Assembly (NCBI GenBank): GCA_946480965.1
Contig: CAMLMI010000127.1
Location: 1-11,586, forward strand
DNA: 11,586 nucleotides
Source of the DNA: an uncultured Verrucomicrobiales bacterium
GTDB taxonomy: Bacteria; Verrucomicrobiota; Verrucomicrobiae; Limisphaerales; CANJSG01
Direction of reading: 5' to 3'
Shown here: piece by piece, positions 1 through 6,988 of the stretch
Layout: the number at the start of each line of letters is the position of its first letter
Numbering within the stretch: position 1 is the first letter of the stretch
Notes under the pieces: model-generated
The model's database searches: none
Told to the model about the DNA's origin: nothing
What the model saw: only the letters and a program-made list of their open reading frames with translations
Made by a program: the position numbers and the translations under genes

Positions 1-816
1 CAGTTCAACCGCGCCATCATCAACACGCGCGACGACCCGCTGGCCGACGCCCGCCGCTACCGCCGCCTCCATCTCCTCCACGGCGACGCCAACGTGCTGG
101 CCGACTCGCTGCTTTTGAAGACCGGCACCTCGTCCCTCGTGCTGGACCTGCTGGAGATCGACCGGCTGCCCAAGCTGGTGCTCGTCGATGCCGTCCACGT
201 CTTCCGCAAGCTCTCCCACCAGATCGAAGGCCCGTGGATCGTGGAGCTGGCCAACGGCCAACAGATCGACGCCGTCGAGATGCTCCTGCTCTATTGCGAT
301 GCGGCCACGGCGGAGTTCAAGGGCCGCGACGCCGAGACCGATTTCCTGCTGGCCCGTTGGCGCGACACCTTGCTCCAGCTCGCGCAGGCCCCGGAGAACC
401 TGGTCGGCCGCGTGGACTGGATCACCAAGAGGTGGCTGCTCGAACGCTTCCGCCAGCAGGAGGGCTTGGCCTGGGACGATCCGTGGCTGAAGTCGCAGGA
501 CCTCGAATACCACGCCGCCGATCCGGCGCGCAGCCTGGGCTTGGCCCTCGCCCAACCGCCGCCGGAATGGAACCCGTCGGCCGACGACATCGCCGCCGCC
601 TTGCTGGAGCCCCCAACCGATTCCCGCGCCGCCGCCCGTTCCGGTCTGATGCGCGAGCTCCAGCGCCGCTCCGCGTCCTACTACCTGGACTGGGAAATCA
701 TCGGCGCCGACGGCGGCAATCCGCTCTCGCTCCTCAATCCCTTCGAATCGAAACCCGCCGAAGCCGAGGCGTGGCTGAAGCAGTTGGGCACGGGCAAGCC
801 GCCCAAGGGCAGGTGA
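1..816 (+). CDS. pafA: PafA/Dop-family Pup ligase or deamidase, C-terminal part (5' end outside window)
   Basis: The reading frame is open from base 1 and ends at TGA 814-816, giving 271 residues. The known family is about 450-500 residues, so roughly the N-terminal 40% is missing. PafA links the small protein Pup (UBact in some Gram-negative phyla) to lysines of proteasome substrates. Dop deamidates Pup or removes it. Both share a glutamine-synthetase-like fold. Seen here: the family signature INTRDDPLADARRYRRLH at residues 7-24 followed by GDAN, a VELANGQQIDAVEM segment, DWITKRWLLERF, and WDDPWLKSQDLEYH. The C-terminal domain has LDWEII and NPFES, which resemble the PafA C-terminus (VDW...DPF), while PPTDSRA resembles Dop, so the PafA choice is a lean. 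Catalytic Glu/Asp residues lie in the missing part. No pup-like gene follows it. In actinobacterial loci pup follows dop, which also mildly favours PafA. The next gene starts 33 nt downstream and may be cotranscribed. Confidence 0.8.
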   Translation, partial: QFNRAIINTRDDPLADARRYRRLHLLHGDANVLADSLLLKTGTSSLVLDLLEIDRLPKLVLVDAVHVFRKLSHQIEGPWIVELANGQQIDAVEMLLLYCDAATAEFKGRDAETDFLLARWRDTLLQLAQAPENLVGRVDWITKRWLLERFRQQEGLAWDDPWLKSQDLEYHAADPARSLGLALAQPPPEWNPSADDIAAALLEPPTDSRAAARSGLMRELQRRSASYYLDWEIIGADGGNPLSLLNPFESKPAEAEAWLKQLGTGKPPKGR

Positions 817-849
817 CAGGACGGGGAGCGACCGGCAGTCTCCGGCGGC

Positions 850-1218
850 ATGGATTCGGAACTACAGGCGGCCGTGCAGTCGCTCGGTCTCGGCACGTAT
901 CGGCGGCACATTTTCCTTTGCGCCGACCAGACGGAGGCGAAGTGCTGCGCGATGGAGGCGGGGCTGGAGTCGTGGGAATTCCTCAAACGACGGCTCAAGG
1001 AACTGGGGCTGGCCACGGGGCCGCAGCAGGTTTTCCGGACGAAGGCGAATTGCCTCCGCGTCTGTCTCCAGGGACCGGTGGTGGTGGTCTATCCCGACGC
1101 GGTCTGGTATCGCGGCTGCACGCCCGCCGTGCTGGAGCGCATCATCCAGGAGCATCTGATCGGCGGCCGGGTGGTGGAGGAGCATGTCATTGCCCGGGCG
1201 GAAGGGATGCGTCCGTGA
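850..1218 (+). CDS. Small thioredoxin-like [2Fe-2S] ferredoxin
   Basis: This 122-residue cytosolic protein resembles the NuoE/thioredoxin-fold [2Fe-2S] ferredoxins. They carry electrons, but their partners in most bacteria are unknown. Six cysteines are visible: C24, C32, C33, C68, C72 and C90. The pattern C24-x7/8-C32/C33 followed by C68-LRV-C72 fits the usual four-ligand arrangement of this fold. C90, in the segment VWYRGC, is an extra cysteine. The segments [14 protein letters not shown] and [12 protein letters not shown] are typical of the (2Fe-2S) ferredoxin domain proteins of cyanobacteria and PVC bacteria. There is no signal peptide or membrane segment. The ATG at 850 is the first good start. 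A purine-rich GGGGAG lies about 20 nt upstream, too far for an ideal ribosome site. The gene sits 33 nt after the PafA-like gene on the same strand. Its last 32 bp overlap the 3' end of the convergent kinase gene. The family call is firm and the physiological role is unknown. Confidence 0.85.
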   Translation: MDSELQAAVQSLGLGTYRRHIFLCADQTEAKCCAMEAGLESWEFLKRRLKELGLATGPQQVFRTKANCLRVCLQGPVVVVYPDAVWYRGCTPAVLERIIQEHLIGGRVVEEHVIARAEGMRP

Positions 1219-3283
1219 GGCGTCCGGCGGACGAGGATGCGGCCTCCTTGGTCTCCGCTTCGGCGGACCAGGAGTCTATGGTTTTGAGCACCTCGCCCAG
1301 GGCGCGGTGGAGATCGGCGGCGGTGGCGTAGCGCTGTTTGGGATCGGGCTGGCAGGCGGTGAGGATGACGGAATTGAGGGGGACGAACTCCATGAAGCCC
1401 GCGCCTTCGGCCAGGGTGGTGGAGAGCTCCGGGAAGAAGCCGGGCAGTTTGCCGGTGCCCAGCACGTAGAGCACCATGCCGAGCGCGTAGATGTCCGCCT
1501 GGGGCGTGCCCGGGCGTTCCGGCGGCGGCGGCATGTAGCCGAGCGTGCCGATGTAGGTGATCGATTCGTCCTCGGGACGGATGTCGGCGACGAGTCCGAT
1601 GTCGGCGAGCTTGGGCTCGCCGTTCACGAAGATGATGTTCTGCGGCTTGATGTCGCGATGGGTGACGCCCATCTCGTGGAGGAACCGGAGGGCGTCGGCC
1701 AGGGCGAGGCCGATGCGCAGGCACTCGCGCACGGGGAGCTTGCCGCCGGGGGCCTGGGCACGGGCGGCCATCAGGTCGAGCGGGCGATATTTGGTCGGGT
1801 TGGACTCCCAGTCGGGCGTGGCGGAGTCGCCCAGCTCCATGACGTAGTAGAAGTAGTCGGGACGCTTGGCGCTGACGAAGTCCACGCGCAGCAGGCCCCG
1901 GTTCTTGTCCGAGACGGGCTTGTAGCGGCTGACGCCCCGGAACTCGCGGTCATAAGGGCCGGGATCGGAGAAGCCGGCGGAATAGACGACCTTGAGGGCC
2001 TGCCATTGGCCGACGGAGTTCCTCGCCAGCCACACGCGGCCGTAGGCGCCCTTGCCGAAGGGCGGATGCACCAGCTCGTAGTCCGCGATCTGGGGCGGGA
2101 GATCGATGGGTGGACCCGCAGCGGCGGCTTCCTCCGATCTGGGCCGGGCGGTCGCGGCGGGAGCCGGGACCAGCACCGGGCGGAAGCGCGGCACGGCGTA
2201 GGCATAGGCCAGGGCCAGCGGGAGCTGCCCGCCGACCACGACCAGCCAGGGGAACCAGTGGTTCGTCGAGTGCGTCAGCAGGACCGCGCCCAACGAAACG
2301 CCCGCGACGGCGGCCAAGGCGACCAAGGCGCGCGTTCTCCCGCGCCACCACCAGAGGGCCACGGCCAGCACCCCGCCGCCCAAGGCCAGCAGCGAGGCCT
2401 CCAGCATGGCGGGCGGGCGGACGAGCCATTCCTCGTTCTGCAGGTTCAGGAACCCGGTCAGGAGGATCTCGCAGCCTCCGGCCGATTCGCCGGTCCAGCG
2501 CGTGTAGGGCGTGAGGAACTCGTCCGTCTCCCGGTTGGGCTGGGGCGTGGCCGGCTGGGTGCCGATGAAGACGATCTTGTCGCGGAAGAATCCGGCCGGC
2601 TGCGCGAGCGCGAAGCGGTAGCCCAACCGCGTCCAGGAGCCGTTGCGGCCGTAGTAGCGGAGCCACTTCTCCTGCGGGATGTCGTTCAGGCGTCCGCCGG
2701 CGGCCTTCACGGCGGCTTCCGGCAGGCTCGGGTAGTGGCCGGGCGAAGGCAGCGGCCAGTGATGGCGCACGATCCCGTCGAGGTCCGGCTCCAGCCAGGC
2801 GACGCCCCAGCGGATGTGCGAAGCCTCCAGGAACTCGTCGTCGGGAGCCACGGCGTAGGACGCCTCCATTTCCGGGTGCGTCGTCTCGGCATGATGCGCC
2901 ATGACCACGGCCGCGCGCTGGCGGCGGAGCGCCCGGACAAGGGCCGCGTCCTGTGCCGTGCCCTTGTAGGCGCGGAAAAAGGCGTCGATGACCACCATCG
3001 CGCAGCCGTCGTCCGCGAGCCGTTCCAGGAATTGGGCGTGCAGCCCCCGGTCCCACGGGATGGAACGGTCCTGGCCGAGGGCGTCGAACGAATCGTTGTC
3101 CATCATCACGAGGACGACGTCGTTGGTGACGGGGCGGGAGCCGAAGCGGAAGAGGTAGTCGTAGCTGGCGTGCGTCCACCAGTCGCCGAGCGAGGTGCCC
3201 CAGAGCAGCAGGCCGCACAGGACCGTCAGCACCGCCCCAAGGGCGGGCTTCACGGTGTTGCGCAAGATGACAGGCCAATCCAT
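1187..3283 (-). CDS. Membrane CHASE2-domain serine/threonine protein kinase
   Basis: A 698-residue receptor-like kinase. Residues 12-30 are a first membrane segment. Residues 31-290 match a CHASE2 sensor domain ([10 protein letters not shown] near the start, [11 protein letters not shown] at 232-242), expected to lie outside the cytoplasmic membrane. Three further hydrophobic segments (about 293-313, 317-336, 343-364) return the chain to the cytoplasm. An Ala/Pro-rich linker leads to a Hanks-type kinase domain at about 401-665. Visible kinase elements: glycine loop [11 protein letters not shown] (410-420), K431 in ALKVV, catalytic THRDIKPQN with D544, K546 and N549, metal-binding D561 in DIGLV instead of DFG, and D597 in ADIYALG. 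The APE motif is replaced by PPPPE (585-589). The catalytic residues are intact, so activity is likely. The ligand and substrates cannot be read from sequence. The ATG at 3281-3283 lacks a clear ribosome site. The gene lies 114 bp after argA on the same strand, and its 3' end overlaps the convergent ferredoxin gene by 32 bp. Confidence 0.9.
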   Translation of the reverse strand: MDWPVILRNTVKPALGAVLTVLCGLLLWGTSLGDWWTHASYDYLFRFGSRPVTNDVVLVMMDNDSFDALGQDRSIPWDRGLHAQFLERLADDGCAMVVIDAFFRAYKGTAQDAALVRALRRQRAAVVMAHHAETTHPEMEASYAVAPDDEFLEASHIRWGVAWLEPDLDGIVRHHWPLPSPGHYPSLPEAAVKAAGGRLNDIPQEKWLRYYGRNGSWTRLGYRFALAQPAGFFRDKIVFIGTQPATPQPNRETDEFLTPYTRWTGESAGGCEILLTGFLNLQNEEWLVRPPAMLEASLLALGGGVLAVALWWWRGRTRALVALAAVAGVSLGAVLLTHSTNHWFPWLVVVGGQLPLALAYAYAVPRFRPVLVPAPAATARPRSEEAAAAGPPIDLPPQIADYELVHPPFGKGAYGRVWLARNSVGQWQALKVVYSAGFSDPGPYDREFRGVSRYKPVSDKNRGLLRVDFVSAKRPDYFYYVMELGDSATPDWESNPTKYRPLDLMAARAQAPGGKLPVRECLRIGLALADALRFLHEMGVTHRDIKPQNIIFVNGEPKLADIGLVADIRPEDESITYIGTLGYMPPPPERPGTPQADIYALGMVLYVLGTGKLPGFFPELSTTLAEGAGFMEFVPLNSVILTACQPDPKQRYATAADLHRALGEVLKTIDSWSAEAETKEAASSSAGRLTDASLPPGQ

Positions 3284-3397
3284 CGGTGTCCCAAGACCTG
3301 ACCGACGCGCGGAGTCTAGGGAGATGGAAGAGCTAGGGGAGAAGAATCTTCCGGGACCGAGAGGAAGATCGCGGCAAACGCCGCCCAGGCCCGGCGA

Positions 3398-4690
3398 TCA
3401 ACCCGCCGGAGTCTTCAACCGCTTCACCAGCACCTTCGAGTTGCGGCCGCTGGAGGCGTATTTTTCGCGGCGTTCGGGCGGGAGGTCCTCGGGCGTGCCT
3501 TCAGTGAATCCGCCCTTGGTCTGGAAGTAGGTGAACGCCTGGGTGGAGAGGGTGATGAGCGTCTCCAGCTCCAGCTCCTTCGCGCGCGCTTCCACGAACT
3601 GGATCAGCTTGCGGCCGATGCCCTGGTTCTCGTGGCTGGGCGCGACGAAGAGGCAGGCCAGTTCGCCCTTCTTCTGCTCGGGATAGAGGTGGAGCGCGAC
3701 GCAGGCGACCGGGTTCTTGTCGATCTCGTAGATGTAGTAGTCGCCGATCTGCCGCTCGATCATCGCGCGCGTCCGCTTCATCAGCTCGGCGGAATCGACC
3801 GACGCCTTGGTGATCTTGAGGATGGCGCCGACGTCCTTCTTCAGCGCCTTGCGGACCTGCTCGTATTCGTTGGCGTAGATCATCGATCCGACGCCCTCGT
3901 TGGAGAAGAGCTCGGTTAGCAGGCCCTCGTCCACCCGGCCGTTGATGACGTGGACGCGCTGGATGCCGTTCTTGCAGGCGAGCGCGGCGCACTGGGCCTT
4001 GGTCAACGTGTCGGGGGCGAAGTCGGCCTTGTTCTTGGCCAACATCGCGTCGAGCTGCGCGACGGGCACTTGCCGCAGCATCTTCTGCTGGAAGACGAGG
4101 CCGTCGCCGGTGGTGATGTAGATGAGCTTGGTGGCCTTGACGGCCTCGGCGATCTCCAGCGCCACGGCGTCGGAATTGACGCGGAAGGTCTTGCCCTCGC
4201 CGTCGAGACCGAGCGGCGGCGCGACGGGAATGACGCCGTGTTCGAGGAGGATCTGGAGCAGGCCGGTGTCGATGCGCTCGACCTTGCCGGTCATCTGGTG
4301 GTCCACGCCCTGGAGGATGCCGAGCGGATGGGCGATGACGGCGTTGGTGCAGGCGGCGCGCAGGTCGTTCGCGGCGAGGCCCTCGAGGATCTCGTGGGTG
4401 AGCCGGTTCGCGGCGGTGAGCGCGAGGCGGAGCGTCTGCGTGTCGGTGATGCCGCTGCCGGAGAGGTCGGAGGGACGGACGTTCTCCGCGTCTCCGAGCT
4501 GCTGGATCTGCTGGGCGGCTCCGTGGACGAGCACGACGCGGATGTTCAGCGAGCGGAGAACGGCGATGTCCCGGAGGAGGTTCGCGAAGTTCTCGTCGGT
4601 GACGACCGCGCCGTCCACGGCGATGACGAAGGTCTTTTCCCGGAAGCTCGGGATGTAGCGGAGAATGCCGCGCAGATCGGTCGGTTTCAC
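3398..4690 (-). CDS. argA: N-acetylglutamate synthase (amino-acid N-acetyltransferase)
   Basis: This enzyme makes N-acetyl-L-glutamate from glutamate and acetyl-CoA, the first step of arginine biosynthesis, in the cytosol. With a GTG start at 4688-4690 the protein has 430 residues, close to E. coli ArgA (443). The frame stays open upstream to an ATG at 4786, but that start would run 80 bp into hldD and the added residues look unlike the family, so I prefer GTG. Residues about 18-290 form an amino-acid-kinase-like domain: VVLVHGAAQQI (53-62), RVNSDAVALEI (170-180), YITTGDGLVF (191-200). The usual catalytic Lys/Gly-Gly region reads VIAVDGAVV, consistent with a regulatory, non-kinase domain. Residues about 295-430 are a GNAT acetyltransferase domain, with the acetyl-CoA loop NQGIGRKL (355-362) and a conserved tail RNSKVLVKRL. 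The gene begins 16 nt after hldD ends, suggesting cotranscription. Arginine feedback is known in the family but not visible here. Confidence 0.87.
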   Translation of the reverse strand: MKPTDLRGILRYIPSFREKTFVIAVDGAVVTDENFANLLRDIAVLRSLNIRVVLVHGAAQQIQQLGDAENVRPSDLSGSGITDTQTLRLALTAANRLTHEILEGLAANDLRAACTNAVIAHPLGILQGVDHQMTGKVERIDTGLLQILLEHGVIPVAPPLGLDGEGKTFRVNSDAVALEIAEAVKATKLIYITTGDGLVFQQKMLRQVPVAQLDAMLAKNKADFAPDTLTKAQCAALACKNGIQRVHVINGRVDEGLLTELFSNEGVGSMIYANEYEQVRKALKKDVGAILKITKASVDSAELMKRTRAMIERQIGDYYIYEIDKNPVACVALHLYPEQKKGELACLFVAPSHENQGIGRKLIQFVEARAKELELETLITLSTQAFTYFQTKGGFTEGTPEDLPPERREKYASSGRNSKVLVKRLKTPAG

Positions 4691-4706
4691 AGAATGGAGG
4701 AAGGCG

Positions 4707-5648
4707 TCACGCCGGCTGCTTGCCTTCGAGGATCGACACGTAGTCGGGGATGCCCTTGCTCGGCGGGAAGGCGGGCACATGGCCAAGCTCGGCCTTGGCC
4801 TTGGCCATGTCCGCCTCGGTATGCGCCTGGTAGAAGCTGCCGTAGGGATTGTCGATGTAGTCGGGCTGCAAATCGGTGCCCAGGGCCTTGTTCAACTCGG
4901 CGATGACCTCGTTGAACGAGCAGGCGACGCCGGAGCCGCAGTTGTAGATGGAGCTGGCCGGAGCCGAAGCGGCCCGGATGGTGAGCGCCACGACATCCTT
5001 CACATAGACGAAGTCGCGCTTGTGTTCTCCGGCGCGGAAGACGCGGGGGCGCTTGCCCGCCTTCATCTGCACGTAGAGCTGGTAGATCATGCTGGCGGCC
5101 GCCTTCTTGTGCGGCTCGCGCGGGCCATAGACGTTGAAGTAGCGCAGACCGACGATCCGCCAGCCCGGGTTCCGCCGGGAGTAGAGGCGGCCGAGGTTGT
5201 CGAGCTGGACCTTGGTGAACGCGTAGATGTTGGCCGGGGCAGGGGGCTGGTCCTCGCGGTTCACTTCCGCGCTGGTGGACTGGCCGTAGGTGGCGGCGGA
5301 GGAAGCATAGACCACCGGCGTCTGGTTCGGCGCGGCGAAGTCCAGCAGCTTGCGGAAGGCCTCGATGTTGTCGTGGCCCTGGAGGAACTGGTTGTGCTCG
5401 GTCGTGTCGGTGATCGAGGCCTCGTGGAAGATCGCGTCGAAGACCAGATCCTTGAACTGCTTCTGCCAGTCCAGCCGGGACGCGTCGGCGGTCACGAAGT
5501 CGCCCTTGAAACCGCGCAGGTTCTTGAAGTCGCCGGAGCGGAAGTCGTCCACCACGATGATCCGCGCCTCCGGATGCAGCTCCTGCAGCTTGAGCGTCAG
5601 GTTGGAGCCGATAAATCCGGCGCCGCCGGTGACCAAGATGTTCTTCAT
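4707..5648 (-). CDS. hldD: ADP-L-glycero-D-manno-heptose 6-epimerase-like NAD(P)-dependent epimerase
   Basis: A 313-residue cytosolic extended short-chain dehydrogenase, close in length to E. coli HldD/RfaD (310). HldD converts ADP-D-glycero- to ADP-L-glycero-manno-heptose, the inner-core sugar donor for lipopolysaccharide. Seen: Rossmann motif TGGAGFIG (7-14), the acidic VVDDFRSGD (32-40), SSAATYG (116-122), catalytic Y142 and K146 in YAFTK, and FNVYGPREPHKKAAASM (171-187), which is characteristic of the HldD group rather than GalE. HKRDFVYVKDV (209-219) is the usual substrate-domain motif. The start is ATG 5646-5648, directly before the nucleotide-binding strand as in the family. No Shine-Dalgarno sequence is evident. 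The gene is divergent from comB across a 112-bp spacer and leads the run hldD-argA. It implies a Gram-negative envelope with heptose-containing glycans. Exact substrate is inferred; other nucleotide-sugar epimerases are possible. Confidence 0.85.
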   Translation of the reverse strand: MKNILVTGGAGFIGSNLTLKLQELHPEARIIVVDDFRSGDFKNLRGFKGDFVTADASRLDWQKQFKDLVFDAIFHEASITDTTEHNQFLQGHDNIEAFRKLLDFAAPNQTPVVYASSAATYGQSTSAEVNREDQPPAPANIYAFTKVQLDNLGRLYSRRNPGWRIVGLRYFNVYGPREPHKKAAASMIYQLYVQMKAGKRPRVFRAGEHKRDFVYVKDVVALTIRAASAPASSIYNCGSGVACSFNEVIAELNKALGTDLQPDYIDNPYGSFYQAHTEADMAKAKAELGHVPAFPPSKGIPDYVSILEGKQPA

Positions 5649-5760
5649 TGCCGGGGCGGAGACTAGGAAACGCGGACCGCGTGCAAAGCGGAATTTTCGG
5701 TTCGCGGACCGGACAATGCGCTTGGCTTCGCCCGCCGCGCTGGTGTGCCATGCCGCGCCG
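5649..5760. promoter_or_regulatory. Divergent promoter region between hldD and comB
   Basis: This 112-bp spacer separates two divergently transcribed genes, so promoters for both must lie in it or in the flanking coding ends. I cannot point to convincing -35/-10 pairs in either direction. A GACAAT at 5712-5717 is a possible -10 box for comB, without a well-spaced -35. A small perfect inverted repeat CGCGGACCGCG lies near 5671-5681 and could bind a regulator, but it is short for a GC-rich genome. Confidence 0.4.
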
Positions 5761-6528
5761 ATGAAGTCCCTCGAAGTGCTCTTCAGCCCCGCCGAGTTCG
5801 CCGCGCTCCGTTCGCGCGACCTGTCGCGCACCGTCTGCGTCGTCTTCGACATCCTCCGCGCCACCTCCACCATGGTCACGGCCCTGGCCCACGGCGCCGA
5901 AGCCATCCTGCCGGTCAACGACATCCCCGAAGCCTTGGTGGCCAAGCAGGCGAATCCTGACGCGCTGCTGGCCGGGGAACGCCACGGACTGAAGATCGGG
6001 CCCGAGCTGACCGGTGGAGTTTCGTTCGATCTCGGCAATTCGCCCAGGGAGTTCACCCGCGAACGCGTTTCCGGTCGCACCGTCATCATGACCACGACCA
6101 ACGGCACGCGGGCCTTGCGGGCCTGCGCCGGAGCGCGGGAGGTGTGGGTCGGTTCGTTCCTGAATCTGTCCGCCGTCAACCGGCATCTCCGCAGCCTGTC
6201 GGCGGCGGACTTCGACCAGTTGCTCCTCGTCAGCTCCGGCACCTACGAAGAGGCGTCGTTCGAGGACACCTTGGCGGCCGGGGCTTTGGCCGACCGGGTC
6301 TGGGATCTGTTTGCGGAGAAAGACGTGGCCGATTCCGCCCAGATCGCCCGGCAGGTTTTCCTCGCCCACCAGCACGATCTCGTGGCCGCGATGGCCTCGG
6401 CCCGGAACGGACGGAGGCTCCTGCAATCCGCCGAGCTGCGCGATGACGTGGCGCTCTGCCTCGCCCGGGATTCCGTGGATCTGCTGGCGGTTCTGCGCGA
6501 GGGCGAAGTGCGGCACAGGATGGGTTAG
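5761..6528 (+). CDS. comB: 2-phosphosulfolactate phosphatase-like protein
   Basis: A 255-residue cytosolic protein of the ComB family. In methanogens ComB is an acid phosphatase that hydrolyses 2-phosphosulfolactate to sulfolactate, the second step of coenzyme M synthesis. Many bacteria carry ComB homologues whose role is less clear. Visible conserved blocks: VFDILRATST (28-37), GERHGLKIG (72-80), FDLGNSPREF (89-98), the invariant TTTNGTRAL (111-119), SSGT (158-161) followed by ASFEDTLAAGAL, and the C-terminal SAELRDDVALCLARDS. Length matches the family (about 230-260). The ATG at 5761 gives the family-like N-terminus; an overlapping ATG at 5750 is out of frame. The gene stands alone: no comA (phosphosulfolactate synthase) or comC (sulfolactate dehydrogenase) is in the window, although a short-chain dehydrogenase gene follows after a long repeat-filled gap. 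Family call is firm; the metabolic role here is open. Confidence 0.88.
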   Translation: MKSLEVLFSPAEFAALRSRDLSRTVCVVFDILRATSTMVTALAHGAEAILPVNDIPEALVAKQANPDALLAGERHGLKIGPELTGGVSFDLGNSPREFTRERVSGRTVIMTTTNGTRALRACAGAREVWVGSFLNLSAVNRHLRSLSAADFDQLLLVSSGTYEEASFEDTLAAGALADRVWDLFAEKDVADSAQIARQVFLAHQHDLVAAMASARNGRRLLQSAELRDDVALCLARDSVDLLAVLREGEVRHRMG

Positions 6529-6634
6529 AGCGTTCCTTAAAACATGGAGCGACAGCCGTAGTCCCCACCCGGCTTACACGGAAACGCTGCCCACGGTGGT
6601 GAATGTCCTTGAGATCAAAGCCTCGAATGCAAGC

Positions 6635-6690
6635 AACGCCAAAGGCGTTCCGTCCGTAGCCCCAGGTTGGCGCTACGCGCCAACCTGGGG
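6635..6690. repeat. Paired-hairpin intergenic repeat unit
   Basis: The first hairpin is AACGCC-AAA-GGCGTT at 6635-6649, a perfect 6-bp stem. Ten bases later comes a perfect 13-bp stem, CCCCAGGTTGGCG (6660-6672) against CGCCAACCTGGGG (6678-6690), with loop CTACG. A further C-G pair inside that loop is possible. Neither hairpin is followed by a T-run, so they do not look like simple terminators. From general recall, similar short GGCGTT plus CCCAGG-type palindrome pairs recur between genes in PVC and Bacteroidetes genomes. I could not check this here. Confidence 0.75.
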
Positions 6691-6719
6691 AATACCGATC
6701 TTGGGACTTGGGACGATGA

Positions 6720-6878
6720 GGTAGGGCGAAGGCTCCGGCCGAGCCAACTTTGGGCGAACTGCGTTGCCACCGGAGCCACACTGGCGACTCGGAAACGTTT
6801 CACCGCCCCGGAGTCGCCAGTGAAACATTCTCTCTTTTGGGCATCCTCCGGCGGCTTGGCCAGAGCCTTCACCCTACC
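6720..6878. repeat. 159-bp MITE-like palindromic element with 26-nt imperfect terminal inverted repeats
   Basis: The left end (6720-6745) and the right end (6853-6878) are inverted copies matching at 23 of 26 positions. All three differences are transitions. Inside lies a second perfect 12-bp inverted repeat, CACTGGCGACTC (6779-6790) against GAGTCGCCAGTG (6811-6822), around a perfect palindrome GAAACGTTTC (6792-6801). The nesting means a single strand could fold along most of its length. The element encodes nothing. No clear target-site duplication is visible at its edges. The terminal core reappears at 11219-11234. Confidence 0.65.
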
Positions 6879-6988
6879 TTTTCGGGATGCGATGTCCTGA
6901 AGCGTCCCATGTTGCACGGATTGGCGGGGCTGCGGCCGGTCCTTTTCCTTTTCAACGACGCGGGTCTGGTTCGATGCTCGCGCGATCC

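Larger units (their letters stand above)
6529..6988. other. 460-bp gene-free, repeat-rich spacer
   Basis: No credible coding frame spans this interval between comB and the short-chain dehydrogenase gene. It holds, in order: a weak inverted repeat (AGCGTTCC at 6529-6536 against GGAAACGCT at 6580-6588, one bulge), a paired-hairpin unit at 6635-6690, a 159-bp palindromic element at 6720-6878, and about 110 bp with nothing clear before the next start codon. The small open frames here have no protein-like features and follow the repeats. Confidence 0.7.

Noticed and set aside
1184..3301. A 705-codon open frame on the plus strand opposite the kinase gene
   Set aside because: Its composition is low in complexity and shows no motifs. 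The minus strand carries intact kinase and CHASE2 motifs.
3346..3369. A 7-bp inverted repeat (ATCTTCC/GGAAGAT) between argA and the kinase gene
   Set aside because: The stem is short and AT-containing, with a 10-nt loop and no T-run. It is too weak to call a terminator or to split the two genes into separate units.
5350..5760. An in-frame 5' extension of comB starting at 5350
   Set aside because: It would overlap the start of hldD on the opposite strand, and the family N-terminus begins at MKSLEVLFSP.
4687..6516. A long minus-strand frame across hldD and comB
   Set aside because: It crosses two well-supported genes in other frames and contains no recognisable motif.
6887..6988. An upstream ATG at 6887 extending the short-chain dehydrogenase by 34 residues
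   Set aside because: The added residues are Arg/Gly/Pro-rich and unlike SDR N-termini. The family begins a few residues before the Rossmann strand, as with ATG 6989.
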